Shown: positions 36,001 to 61,039 of the stretch, one piece after another
Layout: each line of letters opens with the position of its first letter
How positions within the stretch are numbered: the first letter of the stretch is position 1
Assembly (NCBI GenBank): GCA_900708905.1
Contig: CAADRB010000008.1
Location: 827,120-891,119 of the forward strand
Direction: 5' to 3'
From: Hymenolepis diminuta
Lineage: Eukaryota; Platyhelminthes; Cestoda; Cyclophyllidea; Hymenolepididae
Length of the DNA stretch: 64,000 nucleotides
The notes under the pieces: model-generated
What the model saw: only the letters and a program-made list of their open reading frames with translations
Told to the model about the DNA's origin: nothing
Databases searched by the model: none
Translations under genes and position numbers: made by a program

Positions 36001-38455
36001 CATTTTACGCATTTTTTTCAATGTTCAGCTTTACCGGTCCAGATTAGAAAACCTTGGACAAAGCGCCCAAGTTCTAATTTAAATAATTCGTAATGTGTTT
36101 TTGATATTACCCCAAGATATTGTCAAAATTGAGCATATAATTTACTTCAACCACCAACGCATCGAGTAAATTTAATATTTAAAAAAGTTTACGTTTGATC
36201 TTTTTTTCTGAAATGTATTTCTGCAAATTGATTTAGTATTTTTTTTGTTTCTCCATATGCCTTTCCTCTTTATAAAACAAACTATCTAATATTCAACTTA
36301 TCATTAAATAAAATTTTCTTTTATTGAGATCAATCAACATCGTCTGTAAGAGTAAGAAAAATATAGAGGGAGCCAGGAAACAAAAAATTACATTATCGAG
36401 AGAATGCTGCTATCTCGGCTTGATGTCCACCTCCATCAAAAGCAGCTTAGGATTGCGACTGAATATATCTCAGTTAAAAGCCTCTTCCCAAGTCCAACTC
36501 TATCGGCTGACAATGATGTCAGTTCGGTAGCAACGTACTTGGTGGCTTGAGATGGCGTTGCAAATAAATCGGTCATCACGCTAAGATAGCGATTTCCTGA
36601 ACATTTATTTCATTTTCAGGAATTTGAATTCGAGTGTTCATAAGGGTTATATCCAAGCACATTCGAAGATGAAAATGAATTCGATGAACATGTAGAAAAG
36701 CGACATAAGGATGACTTTTACTCATAATAATAAGAAAAAAATGAATGTCCAGATTCAATATTTGCGCTTTCAAAATTTTAAACTTTCAAATTCTTGTTCC
36801 TGATAATTATTACACAAGAAACGAAAAAAAGCGAAGTAAATTTTGAAAATATTGATCCCTTTGTATAATCAAACTTGTTTTAATTATGTGAAGTTGAGCT
36901 TCCTTACTTTTAATGTCATCATGATTTAATGTTTAGAGTTATTTTGCTGTTATCTCCTTCATAATTCAAAATATATTATTAAATAATCCAGTGTGACAGT
37001 TGCTTCCACCAATTATACATTGTTAAACGATATACCGCTACGTACTTATAAATCGAATAAGAAAAGAGCTTTAGTAATCCCATTGCATACAATATTATAT
37101 AAAAGTTACAAATTCAAACTGTTTTTTATGGACTAAATTTCAAAGCCCGAAGAGTAGCTTATCAATACTCTTTTCTCCAGGTGAGTGATATCGTAAAGAC
37201 CCCTTGGCAAAAAATTTGCACATTATCCCCCCTTTATTGGCTAAATTTAATCAGCCCAGAACTTATGATCTCTAACTTTACAAACAACATTTTTTAAATA
37301 AAATTTAACCCAGAGTAAATTAGCTATTTAGTTCCACGTGGATAATGTATCGAGAATTTTAGAAATGGCTGAATATTTATGCATGAGACTTGCATAAGTT
37401 ATATTTGTGAAGGTGCAGATACCGGAAGCTAAGACAATAGCGCAGCATCACCATTTTTGGAAGTTATAACCACTGCCATTTAGCGTATATTGGAGGGTAT
37501 TGTCGCGTTTCCAAGATATTAACCGACCGTCAATTCAATTCCGATGGTAAGCTCAAGACATTTGTTGATTGCTCAACTCATTCTGAATATTCAGGTTATG
37601 CAAAATCAGTAAATAAATAACATTATAGGATCCACAAAAGAAACTCTAAATTAGCTGATAGCAATTTAGAACAAGGAAAACTTGCTGAGTTATTGTTCAT
37701 ATAAGCCTTACAAAAACCACTACTCTATGATAGGAAGGAGACAGAACACTAAACAGACATACTTAACTAAAAGCATTAGCGGCCCTGAGTCTATGTTTTC
37801 CACTACCGTCAAATGAAATAGAGGAGTTTTTTAGAATACGCGCTCAAGAAAGCGTAAACAAACTAGAAACTTCAATAGTGAACGACTAGCATCTACTCTA
37901 AACAGGCTTCAGTTATCGTTATCCCTAGTAACCACTTAGGTTCTAATTCAGATTATCTACAACTTGAAAGAAGCCCTCTTATCACTTTATTATGAAATTA
38001 CCTCTTTAATAGAATCGAATATCTACTTGGCTAGCTTATAATATATAACAAAGAAGCGATTTTGTGACAAGGGAGAAGAATAAATCTTCCATTCATTGAA
38101 CGAACTCTGATGGAAGAATTTAATGATTTCTATTCTGAATATTAACGATGTTCGACATTGCCTCGTATCAACCTTGGTTATTATCGTGGTCAAATATTCC
38201 TAATAAAGGTACAATTTTCGGATGGCTATTAATAACCAAGTGGGTTATTTAATTCTCCAAACATTCGTATACAATCAGTATTAAGAAATTCTTATTTATT
38301 TTCCACACAAAATTTGAAGGACCTACTTTCCAGCCAATTGCTTATTACAGCCAAAAAGCCTCTAGGTAAACATGGACCTATTTCCACTACGTAAGGATCA
38401 AATTCAAGCAAAAACAAGATTCATATTTAGAAGAAATTCACAAAAACACTTTCGA
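33006..38455. other. Gene-free interval
   Basis: No splice-consistent gene found. Weak hints: an 81-codon unrecognised frame on - (34477-34722) and a 56-codon frame on - following an AG near 36600 that contains TDLFATPSQATKYVATEL and ends at TGA; its upstream pyrimidine tract is poor and it does not fit the kinase gene phase. A further weak R1-like patch may lie near 35430-35560. Confidence 0.35.
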
Positions 38456-38461
38456 TTTATT
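38456..38461 (-). terminator. Candidate poly(A) signal of the AAK1-like gene
   Basis: AATAAA on the complement, about 120 nt past the TAA stop at 38585-38583. Hexamer and position only. Confidence 0.4.
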
Positions 38462-38582
38462 AGTAGATTAGGAGATCTAGTGAGTGATAATTGCAGGTAA
38501 TTTCAAATGCAGAAGGAAAGTAAGCCATACAGACATATCATGGAATAGCCAATAGAAAGGAGATAAATAACGATAAAGCTCC

Positions 38583-50199
<11,617 letters not shown>

Positions 50200-50734
50200 G
50201 AGACTTCGGCGAAAGTAAAAATAAACGAAGATATTCAGAAAGGATCTAAGGTAAAAAAAAGTACACACAAATAAGCATTCACCGATCAAGTTATATAAAA
50301 TAAACAAGACAATTAATAAAAACATAAGAAAAAACATTGCATTTTAAATCAGCTGTGAAAACATACGTAAATGTAATTAAGGGTTAAATCGTCAAGGCTT
50401 CATAATTTTATTTCATAAATTTTGTTTACGATGGCTAAAGATATATTTTGCATAAATGATCCTTAAAATTTTAAAAATAAAAAATACCTTAAATTATTAT
50501 TAAAGAGAAATCAAAACAAGATATAACAAAACAAAGGACGATAATTTTTAGTTTTTTGACAAGGACTCATAATTTTACCTACATAAAATATTTCCTATAA
50601 GGAAAAGAATAACACATTTATAGTTATGCACTTTGAATAAATGCATTCATTAATTTTGGGCAGATTGAAGGTTAAAGCGGCATAATGAAAAAGTGCTCTA
50701 TATTTTTTTAACTTTTTCTAATTGGAAGATAATC
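50200..50734. promoter_or_regulatory. Shared 5' intergenic region of the divergent kinase and SH2 genes
   Basis: 535 bp separate the start codons of the two head-to-head genes, so both sets of 5' untranslated and promoter sequence must lie here unless further upstream non-coding exons exist. It is AT-rich with no TATA box or CpG-like island I can defend. A hydrophobic frame runs upstream of the kinase Met (to 50337) but lacks family similarity. Confidence 0.5.
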
Positions 50735-53700
50735 ATGTTGGCTCAAATTCTAAAAGATATGTATATTGAGCCAGAGCTCCTACAAGAGCTTTCTGATGAA
50801 CAGAAACAGGTGCTTTTTGTATCTATGCGTAGGGTAAGATAATGTTTTGTCATTTACCTTCTAAATAAAGGAGCAAGTACGAAGGTATAATGAGTGGATC
50901 CAGTCGTCTCCTGCCCCAGACACGAGTAAGAAGTAGAAGTATTTTATTCAGCTTTTAAGTTTTCACCTTGGCAAATTTGGTTTCATTTATGATTTAACTT
51001 TTTATTTAAATATAGATACGTAATTACAGCCGACAAATAATTTTCCTAATATGAAATGTTGTGCGATGACCATGTCTCCTTGCTGATAGTAATTGAATGA
51101 AATTTTGGTTGTTTAAAGCGGTTTTTGCATTTACAGATCTTGTTATTGTTGCCAGCATATTGCATTAAATTTTTACTTGAAGGCTGACGTGTAAATGTAA
51201 ATCTTGCACGATTGTTTCCTTTCAATCGTATTGCACTTAAATGTATTTTCTTTAATTATTCGATTTATTTTTCAGCTACTCACAAAAAAGTAAAGAATCG
51301 TAAGGATCAGCACGTTTCTTTTGATGTTGATGCAGATGGAGAGATAGTCGTAGATGTTATCCCTACCTACTTTGAGTAAGTCCATATTAGTTATGATAAA
51401 CTACTTAAATGGTGTTTAAGTAATATATAACCTCATTAACCTTTTCCCCCAGGTCCCCTCAGTCATCCCCAGAGACTCCTAGAGAACCTCCTACTGTAAG
51501 TTAATTTTGTTTGTATTTACTAGTTAGTAATTATATCACATGACTAACTAACTTCTCTCCTTTTTACGTGGAAAGTGAACTATCTTGCTGAAATTAAATT
51601 GTCCTTAATAGGCTTGTTGTTTTTCATCGATAATTTTGTTTTGTTTCATTGCCTAGTTGACTTCAATGCGATGCATCGTCTCAGTAACATTCTAGGTGGT
51701 TTCAAGTTGTTTATCGCAACCTTTTCTGTTTTCCTTTTTCCTCATTTCTTCTAGTTTATGTATCTTTCTATCCGTTTCGATTATATATCTAGATTTTCAC
51801 ACCACCTACTTATTGCTGTCTTAAATTATATGGGTGGTGAAGAAAACTTCTAGCGTTATGTTGATTTGGGAGATTTCCCTCTTATATGAATTTACCATGG
51901 ATTTATGTGATGTATGGATATTTGGTAACATCATAAAAAGTTGCGTTTTTTTATTTTTTTATCGATTTACTAATGTCAGATCGTAGCCTACTGTTCTGCC
52001 CTTGACCTTTCCAACTTAAATTCACATTTGGTGTTATTGGGTTCTTCTATTTGTGCCGTTTTCACACATATGGGGTGACAGTTAGTACAATTAGTCACGA
52101 GAATGGATTATGAAATTCAATTGTGGCACCGTTTTTTTCCACTGAATCAACATAAAGGGATTTAATGGCATGCAGTTGGTGAAGAGATTTTCTGCCATTG
52201 CGCACATGTTGGAAATTAAATTCTAGCGATACAGCATTAAAATAATGGGCTGGTAGTTTTGACTCATTATGAAATTTATGAGGCTTAAAATTAAGCTCTA
52301 GCTTAAAAATATTTCCTTTTTATGATACTTTTTCGCCAATAAGTATCAGCGTGCATTTTCTCTTTTGTAATCGATCTCCGAGAATTGTAGCTTGTTCATG
52401 TATGTTTATTTCCCTTAATAAATAATAATGTGTATTGAAATCATTTAAGTAGACAATCTTTGTATTAGCCTGTAGTTAAATCCCAATCACCGCCGGCTCA
52501 ACCAGCGATGCAAAAGCCAATTCGGAAATTAAATGCACTTTCCACTCAACCAGTTGTCCGAACTCCAATAAATGATGCCAATCATTCTCGACTATCCTGT
52601 GATATGAAAGCTCGAATTTCCCAATTTGAGGAACTTGATAAACAAGCTGCTCCGCTCAATTGGAAGGAAGTTAAACTTAGAGCTCAACAACAGGAAGAGA
52701 AGCGCCGTAAAGTTGTGGTTACAGCGCGGAGGAGTCTTCATCTTGATGTTCACGTTGGCGGAGGTAATTTTCTTGGCGATAATTTGAATACATTTATTTT
52801 TATTCTCATAACTAATTGGTATTTTTATTTTGGTGGAAACTTGGTACGTATCTGAGTGACTATTGAGTTAATTTAGCCTGTTACCTTGATAATTCAAAGG
52901 CCTAAGGGAAAAAAGATCGAGAATTATTCACTCTGATGGGTATTGTTAGTGGTCGAGTTCGGTCAATCGAAAATAATCTATTTGAATCAACATTTGTCTG
53001 CCATGGAATGAGCAATACTGAGGTTGATGTGACCACCTTCTTAAATTAATTTCTGTCCTAAATTAAATTTAGGATAACCCATAAAGCAAACATTTGTTTT
53101 CCGATTATCAATCTGAAATGTACTGGTCTGGAATCTGTCGTCAAGGGTCTTTGATCTCTTAATCAAACTGCTTTGCTGCTGGATAATGGTTTTATAATCT
53201 AATTTGTGATTATACAGTAAAGTCAAAGTTTAAAATTAGTTCGGAGTATCTGTGTTGAACTTTCATACCATTTCGTTAATATTGCAAGGTAAATCAACGT
53301 TATACAAATGCATGTAATCTATTTGTAAACGTTCTCTGAAATAGATACGATGATTTCCTAATCAAAGTACGTTGTGTAAAAGTTTCGTTATCGTTTTATA
53401 AACGGAATCGGATGCATAACTTCTTTTTGCAATTAAAATAATAGAAATCGTATCTGGGCCTCTCTTCGCATGAGATATTATTTGGCCTTTATATAAATAC
53501 AAACATCTACTGCTGGAAGCCTAAACAAGTCATCAGATATTGTGTATCTTGCTAGGCTTTCACTAGTTCTGGGGCATTGATAACGGACGTTTTTGCGTTC
53601 TGTAAGCGTATGTCTAACAGAACTGGAGATATAGGATTTAATTTAAGGTATTGAAAATATTGAAACAGATTAACCAATTTGATAAACAAACGCGCAACCT

Positions 53701-56700
53701 GCATAAAAATTCGCTCAACTGAAATGAGAATTTTCTAGAGCGTACGATAGGCGGACGATAAATAATCAGTGAATCGAAAGTCGATTTCGGCACACAGACG
53801 CATCAGAGGTAATGCGATTAGAAAAGTAATAACAAACCTGAGTTACCGATAAAAAATAATGAGGGGATCGATATTATTTGTCTCCTTATAAGGGCAATTA
53901 GGAAAAAAAGATTCCATAAATAATTGCATCATTCTAAAACCGATACTGTGTCGTATATTTGATGAAGGAGAGGGTGAATTTGTAGGATTTCGGTCCTGAT
54001 AAAATCATCGATTTCCTCCGAGCTGTTGTTGAGATTGGTGTTCCTTCGTTCTTAAAATCTAGTATATTGGATGGTATTAATTCAGTTGAAGGTAAAATTT
54101 AAGGATCGTTGAAGATATCAGTTTTTTTCTTTAATTAAGGTTGATATTAATTCCCTTTCCTATCATTACATGTTTAACAAACAAGTTCCAATTCGTTTGA
54201 GAGCAAAAGAAAGTCTGCTTCTCCTAATGTGAAGATCTAGACATTGGATGATAATATGACTCCTATTCTTATCGCATTAGGCTGGTATAAGCCAGGATTT
54301 TCAGTTTGATAAAGACCTTTATTGGATCATCCTTGTAGTTGTCCCATCAAATTATAACTAAGGGGAATAATCTTAGCATTCATTTCGGAAAATTGAAATT
54401 CATTTTTTTGGTCAGGTGAATCGGCACCTTCAGCAAGGCTCAAGAATTCCTCCAAATCATCTTCCACCATCTCTAACACTATGGTGCGAGATCAAGCAAA
54501 GTTAAATCATTCCTCTAGAAAGCCCTCCATCACAGATATCGTCCAAGCGACTATGGATTCATCATCGTCAAAGTCAAACTCCACATTCAAATTTCAACGG
54601 ACTGGTGTCACTTCAGCGTCCACACTTCTAGAAGCTTCGCTCTTCGCCAGGATCCCAGAGCATGAGGATTCGGATAGCGGTTCGGTTGAGGGACCGCCAC
54701 AATCAGATTATCGATATGGGACTCTAAATCGACTTCAATCCACTTTTGGAGCTGATGCAATTATTGAATGGTTTCGGGAATTTGAAGCTCCCTATCTCTT
54801 GGAACATACATTCAAGGAGGCTGGTGGGGTGCTGAAGATTCCTCAATGGTTTCATGGTAAGACTAGTCATTTTGTTTAACTAAATTATTTATTTGTTGGA
54901 GCTATCTTAGCTCTGCCATGGTATTATCATGGAAGATCATTCTGCTTTCTCGATCTTTGGAAGAAAAGATTGATCTGAAGTGGCAGTACCGACCATCATA
55001 ATTAATTAGTCTTATTAATAATCGGTCAATAAGCATTGAATATGGTAGATAAGCATTTACAAGTCATTAAACCTGAATTTCAGAACGTGAATCATCCCGA
55101 ATCTAAAAAGCAAATAATGTATGCCTCTTTGGTATCTTGACTTTTCTCTCAGCATATTTCAATCACTCCTTTATCATTTATTGCATTTCTTGTTAACCGA
55201 TATCAATTTCTTTCCTGCAACGAAAAATTGTACACTTTTCTTTGCCTTACTAAAGGTTTTCAGCTGTGTATCTATGTAAGCTGTTTTCCAATACTTCTAA
55301 TTGAATTAATCCTATTATTTAATCCATAATTGATCTTCTTATAATTAAACTGGTCCCTTCTTTGTGGTTTAAGATGAGGAGTAGAAGAGAACACACTTGT
55401 AACGCATTAGGAACTGCATACAAAAACCCAAATTTCATAGAGAATACCTCTTGAATAGATCACATCTTAGTGTATTGTATTGATTGTAGCTGCTTAGAAA
55501 AGTAAATGAGAAGTTCTTGATGAAAGTGTCTAGGTCGTCATGTCTCGAAGGGAGTTTGTCATATGGCCAGATACCTCAACAAGCATTGTCATCTCCCGAG
55601 TGTGCTATTCTCCTTGTTCAGGTGCTTTCCCCATGATTAAAATTCATTAGTGTCTTTTTGCTTTGCATTGACTTCGAAACTAATCATATTCACTTCAAAT
55701 ATTATGGCGTCTTGACGCTCGCTAACACGTTACTAAACCAAATGACGGCCTTCTTCATCCCCTGTCTAAGTTCACCAGTTGGCGGAGGTTAAGGTGTTAT
55801 TCGGGTAAATGGTATATAGCTAATTTTTAATACTTTGTGCCTATATAAAATGTCAAATCCCTAATATATTTTCCATATCTTGGTGCTAATCCTGTTTTTC
55901 TTTCAGGTCCTCTAAAGCGAAGATCAGTAGAGATGCTTCTAGCGGGTCGTGAAGGTAACAGCTTTCTCCTTCGAATTAGCGACAGTTTCCTTGGCTACAT
56001 TATTTCCCACCTCTCCAAAGAAGGTAATTTCTCCCACGTCTTCCTTCACATTGTCAAACCCATCAAGAACACTTCGGATGATGGCTGTTACAATAGGCAA
56101 TCGCAAGATGAATCGAGGCTTTATCATCTGCAAGGTCAACGTAATCTCTTTCCTTCGTTGGTGCTCTTGGTTGAATACTATAAGGTGCGTTTGAGGCGCA
56201 TAATTGCGTTTGGTAATCATTGATTTCGGTTACTTTTGTATGTTCGTTGACGAAAAAGAAGTAGTTATCATTTGTAGTTTTATTGAATCTATGTTGGGTA
56301 TGTTATTTTTGGAGCATGATAAATTAACCATGTATTATCTGGCCACGTGAGAAATCGAATAATGTCAACTTTGTTATAATTGACTTTTAACTGTTGTCAA
56401 GCATATCCCATTTGTCTATCTAAACATTTATTCCTTGACTCCATATGCTAATCAAAACGTGTTCCCTTAATTCTCAGAACGTTATATATCCCAGAAATAT
56501 GTATATGGTTATTTGCATTTTTAATTAAATTCTTTTCTCTCTCCATTTCAGTACCACTCAATCCTGGATGAGGAAGAGGATTTATTTTTGAGTCATCCTG
56601 TTGGACAAAATTTGGTTAACGATATCGCGGGAAAACTCAGTTCCGCAGATTACGCGGCGTTTCTCTTCCATCAAAATGACGAGAATGTCTCCACGACGTT

Positions 56701-56704
56701 TTGA
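50735..56704 (+). CDS. SH2 domain adaptor, SH2D4A/SH2D4B-like
   Basis: Eight exons: 50735-50833, 50871-50925, 51276-51375, 51453-51495, 52469-52763, 54416-54856, 55907-56184, 56552-56704. All phases agree and give 487 residues, close to vertebrate SH2D4A. The N-terminus MLAQILKDMYIEPELLQELS followed by EQKQVLF and EQVRRYNEW is the hallmark SH2D4 start. A middle region with LNWKEVKLRAQQQEEKRR is charged and probably helical, next to Ser/Pro-rich linkers. DAIIEWFREFE leads into the SH2 domain: WFHG (342-345), FLLRIS with the phosphotyrosine-binding Arg367, and HLQGQRNLFPSLVLLVEYY. Compared with FLIRVS-type sequences all key positions are kept. It should bind phosphotyrosine proteins as a cytoplasmic adaptor. 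The 37-bp second-exon-preceding intron supports precise placement. Confidence 0.92.
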
Positions 56705-58285
56705 ATAGGGAACGGTTTTTTAATTATCCTGTGCCTTTTATACACAGAGTTGATCATGATTATATAGCGCCTATTCTGTTATCAATATTCTTGTTCTATC
56801 ATTGTCTTTTTAAATCTCCATGCCCATTTCGTAAAGCTTTTCCAACGCTCATCTCGAGTAGAGTCGCATCATGGAGCCTCCCTAATGATATTTTCGAATT
56901 CTGTCACCCTCTATTTTATCCAGATTTAACTAATGTAGCTGGTCATTCCGCTTACCGGATGTGCGTCGTCAAATCCGTGACTTCTGACATGGTAGATGGG
57001 CATGGTAACCAATGTGTCACCGTTATTACTTAAATTATTTCAGCAGCTGGGTTTTATTTACTATGATGATTGGGGGAATCCGGTAAATATCTCATTGATT
57101 TGAAATGCAAGGGATATGATTTGGGGTTAACAAAAATAGCTTAACACAGACGGGTCAGTTTAAAGAAATTTGTTGAGTCACTTCTATCACAAGAGCGGTT
57201 CCAGCGTGTTTTGGAAACCATCACGATAGGTTTTTATTACAAATCTTGTGTACGTAGATTAATATAACCTAAAACTATTTATTGATTAACGTTCTGCCTC
57301 GTTTTGGGCTCTTTTATATCTGTGTTTATGTGTTATGTCATTTAGAGATGCACTTAGTAAGAATTCATATTTTGGCCATTTCTGTTGTCTCCCTTAAATA
57401 CGATTGTCAAATTATCTATATAATTGTTGTAGATACCAGTTTCAAGTGAGAAGATTTGCACTCATTTAGCATTTCTTAATTCATGTACCCGAATTGGCCA
57501 AGGTTAAAACTTTTGCCTTGGTGCCATTCCTAGCTTTGTTGTTACAGTGCCGTTAGTTTGTATTGATGTGTCACTCATTTTTTCGGCCATCTCTCGATTT
57601 GATAAGAATCTCATGTCCTGTCTTAAATCTATGACACAGAGCATTTCCTAGAAACTCTCCATTGTTTAGAACTCGGTTATAAGTATGTGCAACAGACCGC
57701 TTCACACATGGCCTTTTTTGTACCTTATTTGAATGGACGCTTCAGGCCCTTCTTCGTCTTTTGACTTTGGGGTATAAATGGGGCTGACAATTTAATAGCA
57801 TGGAATAGTCGGTGTTAAACCATTCCAGGTTTAGTGGTCAATAACTTGATGCTGATGACTTTCAAGAAACAGTAGGAAGCTCCAGTCTTGTGCCGCGACA
57901 ATGGTGTCCCTGCGAACATTTACCGACCTTTCCCTACTTCTGTTTCTTCCCAGCATTTTATCTATTCCTATGTCACCTAAAAAGCTTAATTAATTCAACT
58001 TATAAAGTGTTTTAAAAAACATACAAAATAAATTCTCCATGTTATTGATGAGGCTTCCCATTAGATGATAATAGGAAGCCGACAAAGTTCAAAGCCACAG
58101 CTGTTTTGTCTTCGACCACGCGTCCTACCATTTCGGCACTAGCTATTCCCACAGTTGGTCTACATTTCGCTCATCATCCTTATCAATATGCGATTTGTGC
58201 GAGTCATGGTGTAAATGAACCTTTATTAAGGCAAGTAAATATGAAAGGGTATCAAGTCTATAAGATTTGAGAGATAGAAATAAGG
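56705..58285. other. 3' flank of the SH2 gene, no further gene seen
   Basis: Begins with the 3' untranslated region. A 110-codon frame at 56701-57033 overlaps the SH2 stop and has no family resemblance. No close AATAAA after the stop; the first clear one (58027-58032) is too far to assign. An R2 fragment occupies 58060-58150. Confidence 0.4.
58060..58150 (-). repeat. Dispersed repeat family R2, fragment 3
   Basis: On the complement, CAAAACAGCTGTGGCTTTGA then ACTTTGTCGGCTTCCT matches the end of R2 copy 2 (45280-45320), with a looser match upstream. It sits just downstream, in element orientation, of the integrase relic, suggesting R2 belongs to the same retroelement lineage. Confidence 0.45.
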
Positions 58286-58289
58286 ATAA

Positions 58290-58480
58290 AATGCATAAAG
58301 TAGGAAAAGGCGTCCATTTTGCCTTTTCGATCACAAACCACCTCGAAGGGGCCCCATGAACCTGATCCGCCCAATGTCCATACTGGCCCAAATTTCTACT
58401 TTGTGTGCAGGACTGTACGTTTCCTTTTAGCTGGCTAGAATGCGGTCCTAATTCCAACGTGCTCTGTGGCTTACACATGT
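58290..58480 (-). mobile_element. Gypsy-type integrase relic
   Basis: One frame on the complement reads PAHKVEIWASMDIGRIRFMG and then PLRG before a stop, matching the integrase core entry (PWxRIHVDFMGPLRG). The following segment in another frame gives VIEKAKW, corresponding to the VVDAxSKW block. Frame changes and stops show it is dead. Confidence 0.55.
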
Positions 58481-59237
58481 ATAGTTGCTGTGTTTATAAA
58501 GTGTCTTAGAAGTAACTGCGCTTATATTTCATCGAGTCCAAGTCAACTAGCGATATCTGGAAGGGGCGAATAAGTCATTGCGTTAAAAACTAGTTTTCTC
58601 AGTATTACAACAACATAGAAAACCTTACTTGATAAAAGAAAATTTTGAAACCACTTGAAGATCTCTTTTTGAAAAAAAGAGATGTAAGTAATTAGTGGAT
58701 GTCCTTAAACTTTATTTTTGCTTATTGGGAAAGGTATTTAATTCATTCATTCCCATCACGTTTTGAATGGGTCAGCATGTTCGTCAAATTCAGATTCTAA
58801 ATTTTTCCACATTTGCACAAATATCCCGATTTTCTCAATTATTCTGCTTGACAGCACTCTTTCTTCTGCACACGTTTCAAAATTCTCACTCGAGCAGACC
58901 CACTTGGCTGCCGACATTGAACGATCATCTTTGGATTTTCCGTTATAGTTCCATTGCGCTGAGCCCAATTTTTTCTCGATTTCTTAAAGTATAAGACATC
59001 ACAAAGTATAAATAACAGAAAGAGAAACGAAAGCAAATTCTTTGCTTTTATTGTGTTTGCTTATAATAACAATTTACCTGCAATCAAGTGTCGAACTTTA
59101 TGCTCTTTAGCACACTCGATAACTTTTCCTATTTCTAGATGGCATAAGTCTCCATCGGATCCTTCAACTTGCCACAAATTGTGGCTACGTTTTCCTCAAC
59201 AGCAATGGCATTTTCCATCATCTCCAACTCTACTTCT

Positions 59238-59876
59238 TTAACTCGTTCTGATCCAACGTTTGAATCCGCGTACGTCTTTTCCATTGATGCTAGTCAACTT
59301 TTCATCCTCCACTTCTGAAATGCAGAAAGCAGACTTTATAATATTCCCTACTTAAAAATATAATTATATGTTACGTTTATCTGCGACTCCTTATCTTGCT
59401 ATTCGGGAAAATCAAATAAAATACTTGTATTATTCACTACCGTTATGTGTATCTACAGAGGAAAATTCTAAGCACTGATGCAAACAAATGCTCCTAATCC
59501 TTAAATATTTAAATCTTCACCAATAATAATATCAACGCATTTAAGAAATAATCTCTTACTCAAAGTCAAACTTCTCACATTTTCTTCACGCTTAACCTCT
59601 GCACATACAGACTTCTTCGATTTATTCTGGATCCAGGGCAAGAATGCTGTAATGGGCGAAATGGTAATTAAAATCCCTTGAACTATGGACGGAATCCACG
59701 GCAGAAAATATAGTAGTATCAATAACACGACATGCATACACAGGTCTGAGGTCAATGTACCCATCGGGAAAAATATTTCAACCACGACGAATTTGGTCAC
59801 AATCAGATGGCTCAATCGATACTCCAGTTCGCAAGGCGTAAACGTTACGTGAAACCGCAAAGTTAAATTTTTTAAT
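59238..59876 (-). CDS. Possible small membrane-protein gene
   Basis: A 118-codon open exon (59876-59521) follows a CTACTGTAAG acceptor and could join, through a gtgaag donor, to a 77-nt final exon (59314-59238) with a strong TTTCTGCATTTCAG acceptor; phases agree and the stop is TAA. From the internal ATG at 59764 this gives 106 residues. The exon encodes two closely spaced hydrophobic stretches (HVVLLILLYFLPWIP, then LITISPITAFLPWI), then a basic tail (NKSKKS). A polytopic or hairpin membrane protein would fit. I do not recognise the family, the 5' end is unknown, and the splice is a proposal; without it the frame stops at 59501. Confidence 0.3.
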
Positions 59877-60315
59877 CTTACAGTAGCAATGAAAATTGTA
59901 ATCTTAATTCTTAAATTAATTAAAGTAATTTTAATTATTTGTTTTTCTAATTCATTCACTATTATGACCGGCAAAAATTTTGAATCTAATAAATTGTATT
60001 ATTTTTCGAAGATTTCCACTTAAATAAAATGAAAACACTCGGGTTTGTCCCATTAACTATGAATCTGAATAATTTACATTTCTTCATATTCTGAAGTTAG
60101 AGTAAAAATAACATTCCAAAGCTTGGAATTGGAAACTTATACTTGTACGGAGCACTCACTGACTCATACCTCAGTGTATCATAATTTTCGAGTGATTTTA
60201 TTGGTCGATCATTAACAAGCAAAGAGGGCAATATCTGTCAACCTCATTATCGTACATTAATGGGTCCTCGTCGTCACAGCCCGCCCATTCCTTCCTTCTT
60301 CGCGCTTTCCACTAT

Positions 60316-60632
60316 GTCTGTCCGATACACATTTGTCGAACACAACCCTTGATCTCACTTTGGAAATGATTTTGGTTGGACTTTAAGAAGATCACAGGTC
60401 TACCCATTCCAAAATCACATATTGACTCACAAAGGGCGCTAAAACAGACAACCCCAAAGCGTATATTATTTCGTCTGTTTCTCAACTCGGATTCCACTCG
60501 CTCACTTCTAACGCTCTTCCTCTTCCTTTCAATTTTCCATGTCTCTTTTTTCTCCCATTTTCCTCTCTCATTTCACTACGTTTTCCGATGCACATTTGTC
60601 CAACTTTACTTTTGATCTTCTCATTCGGAAAT
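60316..60632 (+). repeat. Imperfect direct repeat about 266 bp apart
   Basis: TCCGATACACATTTGTCGAA at about 60320 and TCCGATGCACATTTGTCCAA at about 60586 continue similarly for about 47 bp (both reach TTGATCT-C and GGAAAT). Could be a tandem duplication or the ends of a small element. Confidence 0.55.
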
Positions 60633-61039
60633 CCTTTATAATCCTTTTCTAAGCCTTATTTAGTCGATCTCCGAAAGTAGCTTTGCTGTGGGGATTGGTG
60701 CTACTTTCGATTACTGGTTCAAGCAGAACCAAGGACACTCACATGAGTGATAAGACTGACTAATCAAAAATTAAATTCTTCATATTATCAAGCCTTATCT
60801 CTCTTTCCGACTTTTGACCCATCAATAACGAAAATAAATGGTCGAATAGTAGTTTCTAATTGATGTAATATGGACCGGGTCCACCTAGAAGGAATAGGTT
60901 AGGACACTTTTGTCTACTTCTGTCTTGTTACCAAGTTCCGGTTCTTGTAAGCCATTCTGGAGGTAAATAAGATAAAATATTTGGTGAACAGCTTTCTTTA
61001 CAATCTCTGATATTTTCTACAACGCTAAAAGTTGAAAAT

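Noticed and set aside
36420..36600. Possible extra 3' exon of the kinase on -
   Set aside because: The kinase frame closes cleanly at 38585-38583 after a strong acceptor, and this frame needs a phase 1 donor that is not available.
50200..50337. Hydrophobic extension in frame upstream of the kinase start Met
   Set aside because: It is low-complexity (Phe/Leu/Tyr-rich from AT-rich DNA), does not start with ATG, and kinases of this family begin with a short basic leader such as MRKI, which matches the Met at 50199.
56701..57033. 110-codon frame after the SH2 gene
   Set aside because: It overlaps the SH2 stop codon, lies in the 3' untranslated region and has no recognisable motif or splice context.
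58756..58968. 70-codon frame on - plus overlapping frames on both strands
   Set aside because: Begins at TTG, competes with three overlapping frames, and cannot be joined in phase to the neighbouring membrane-protein candidate.
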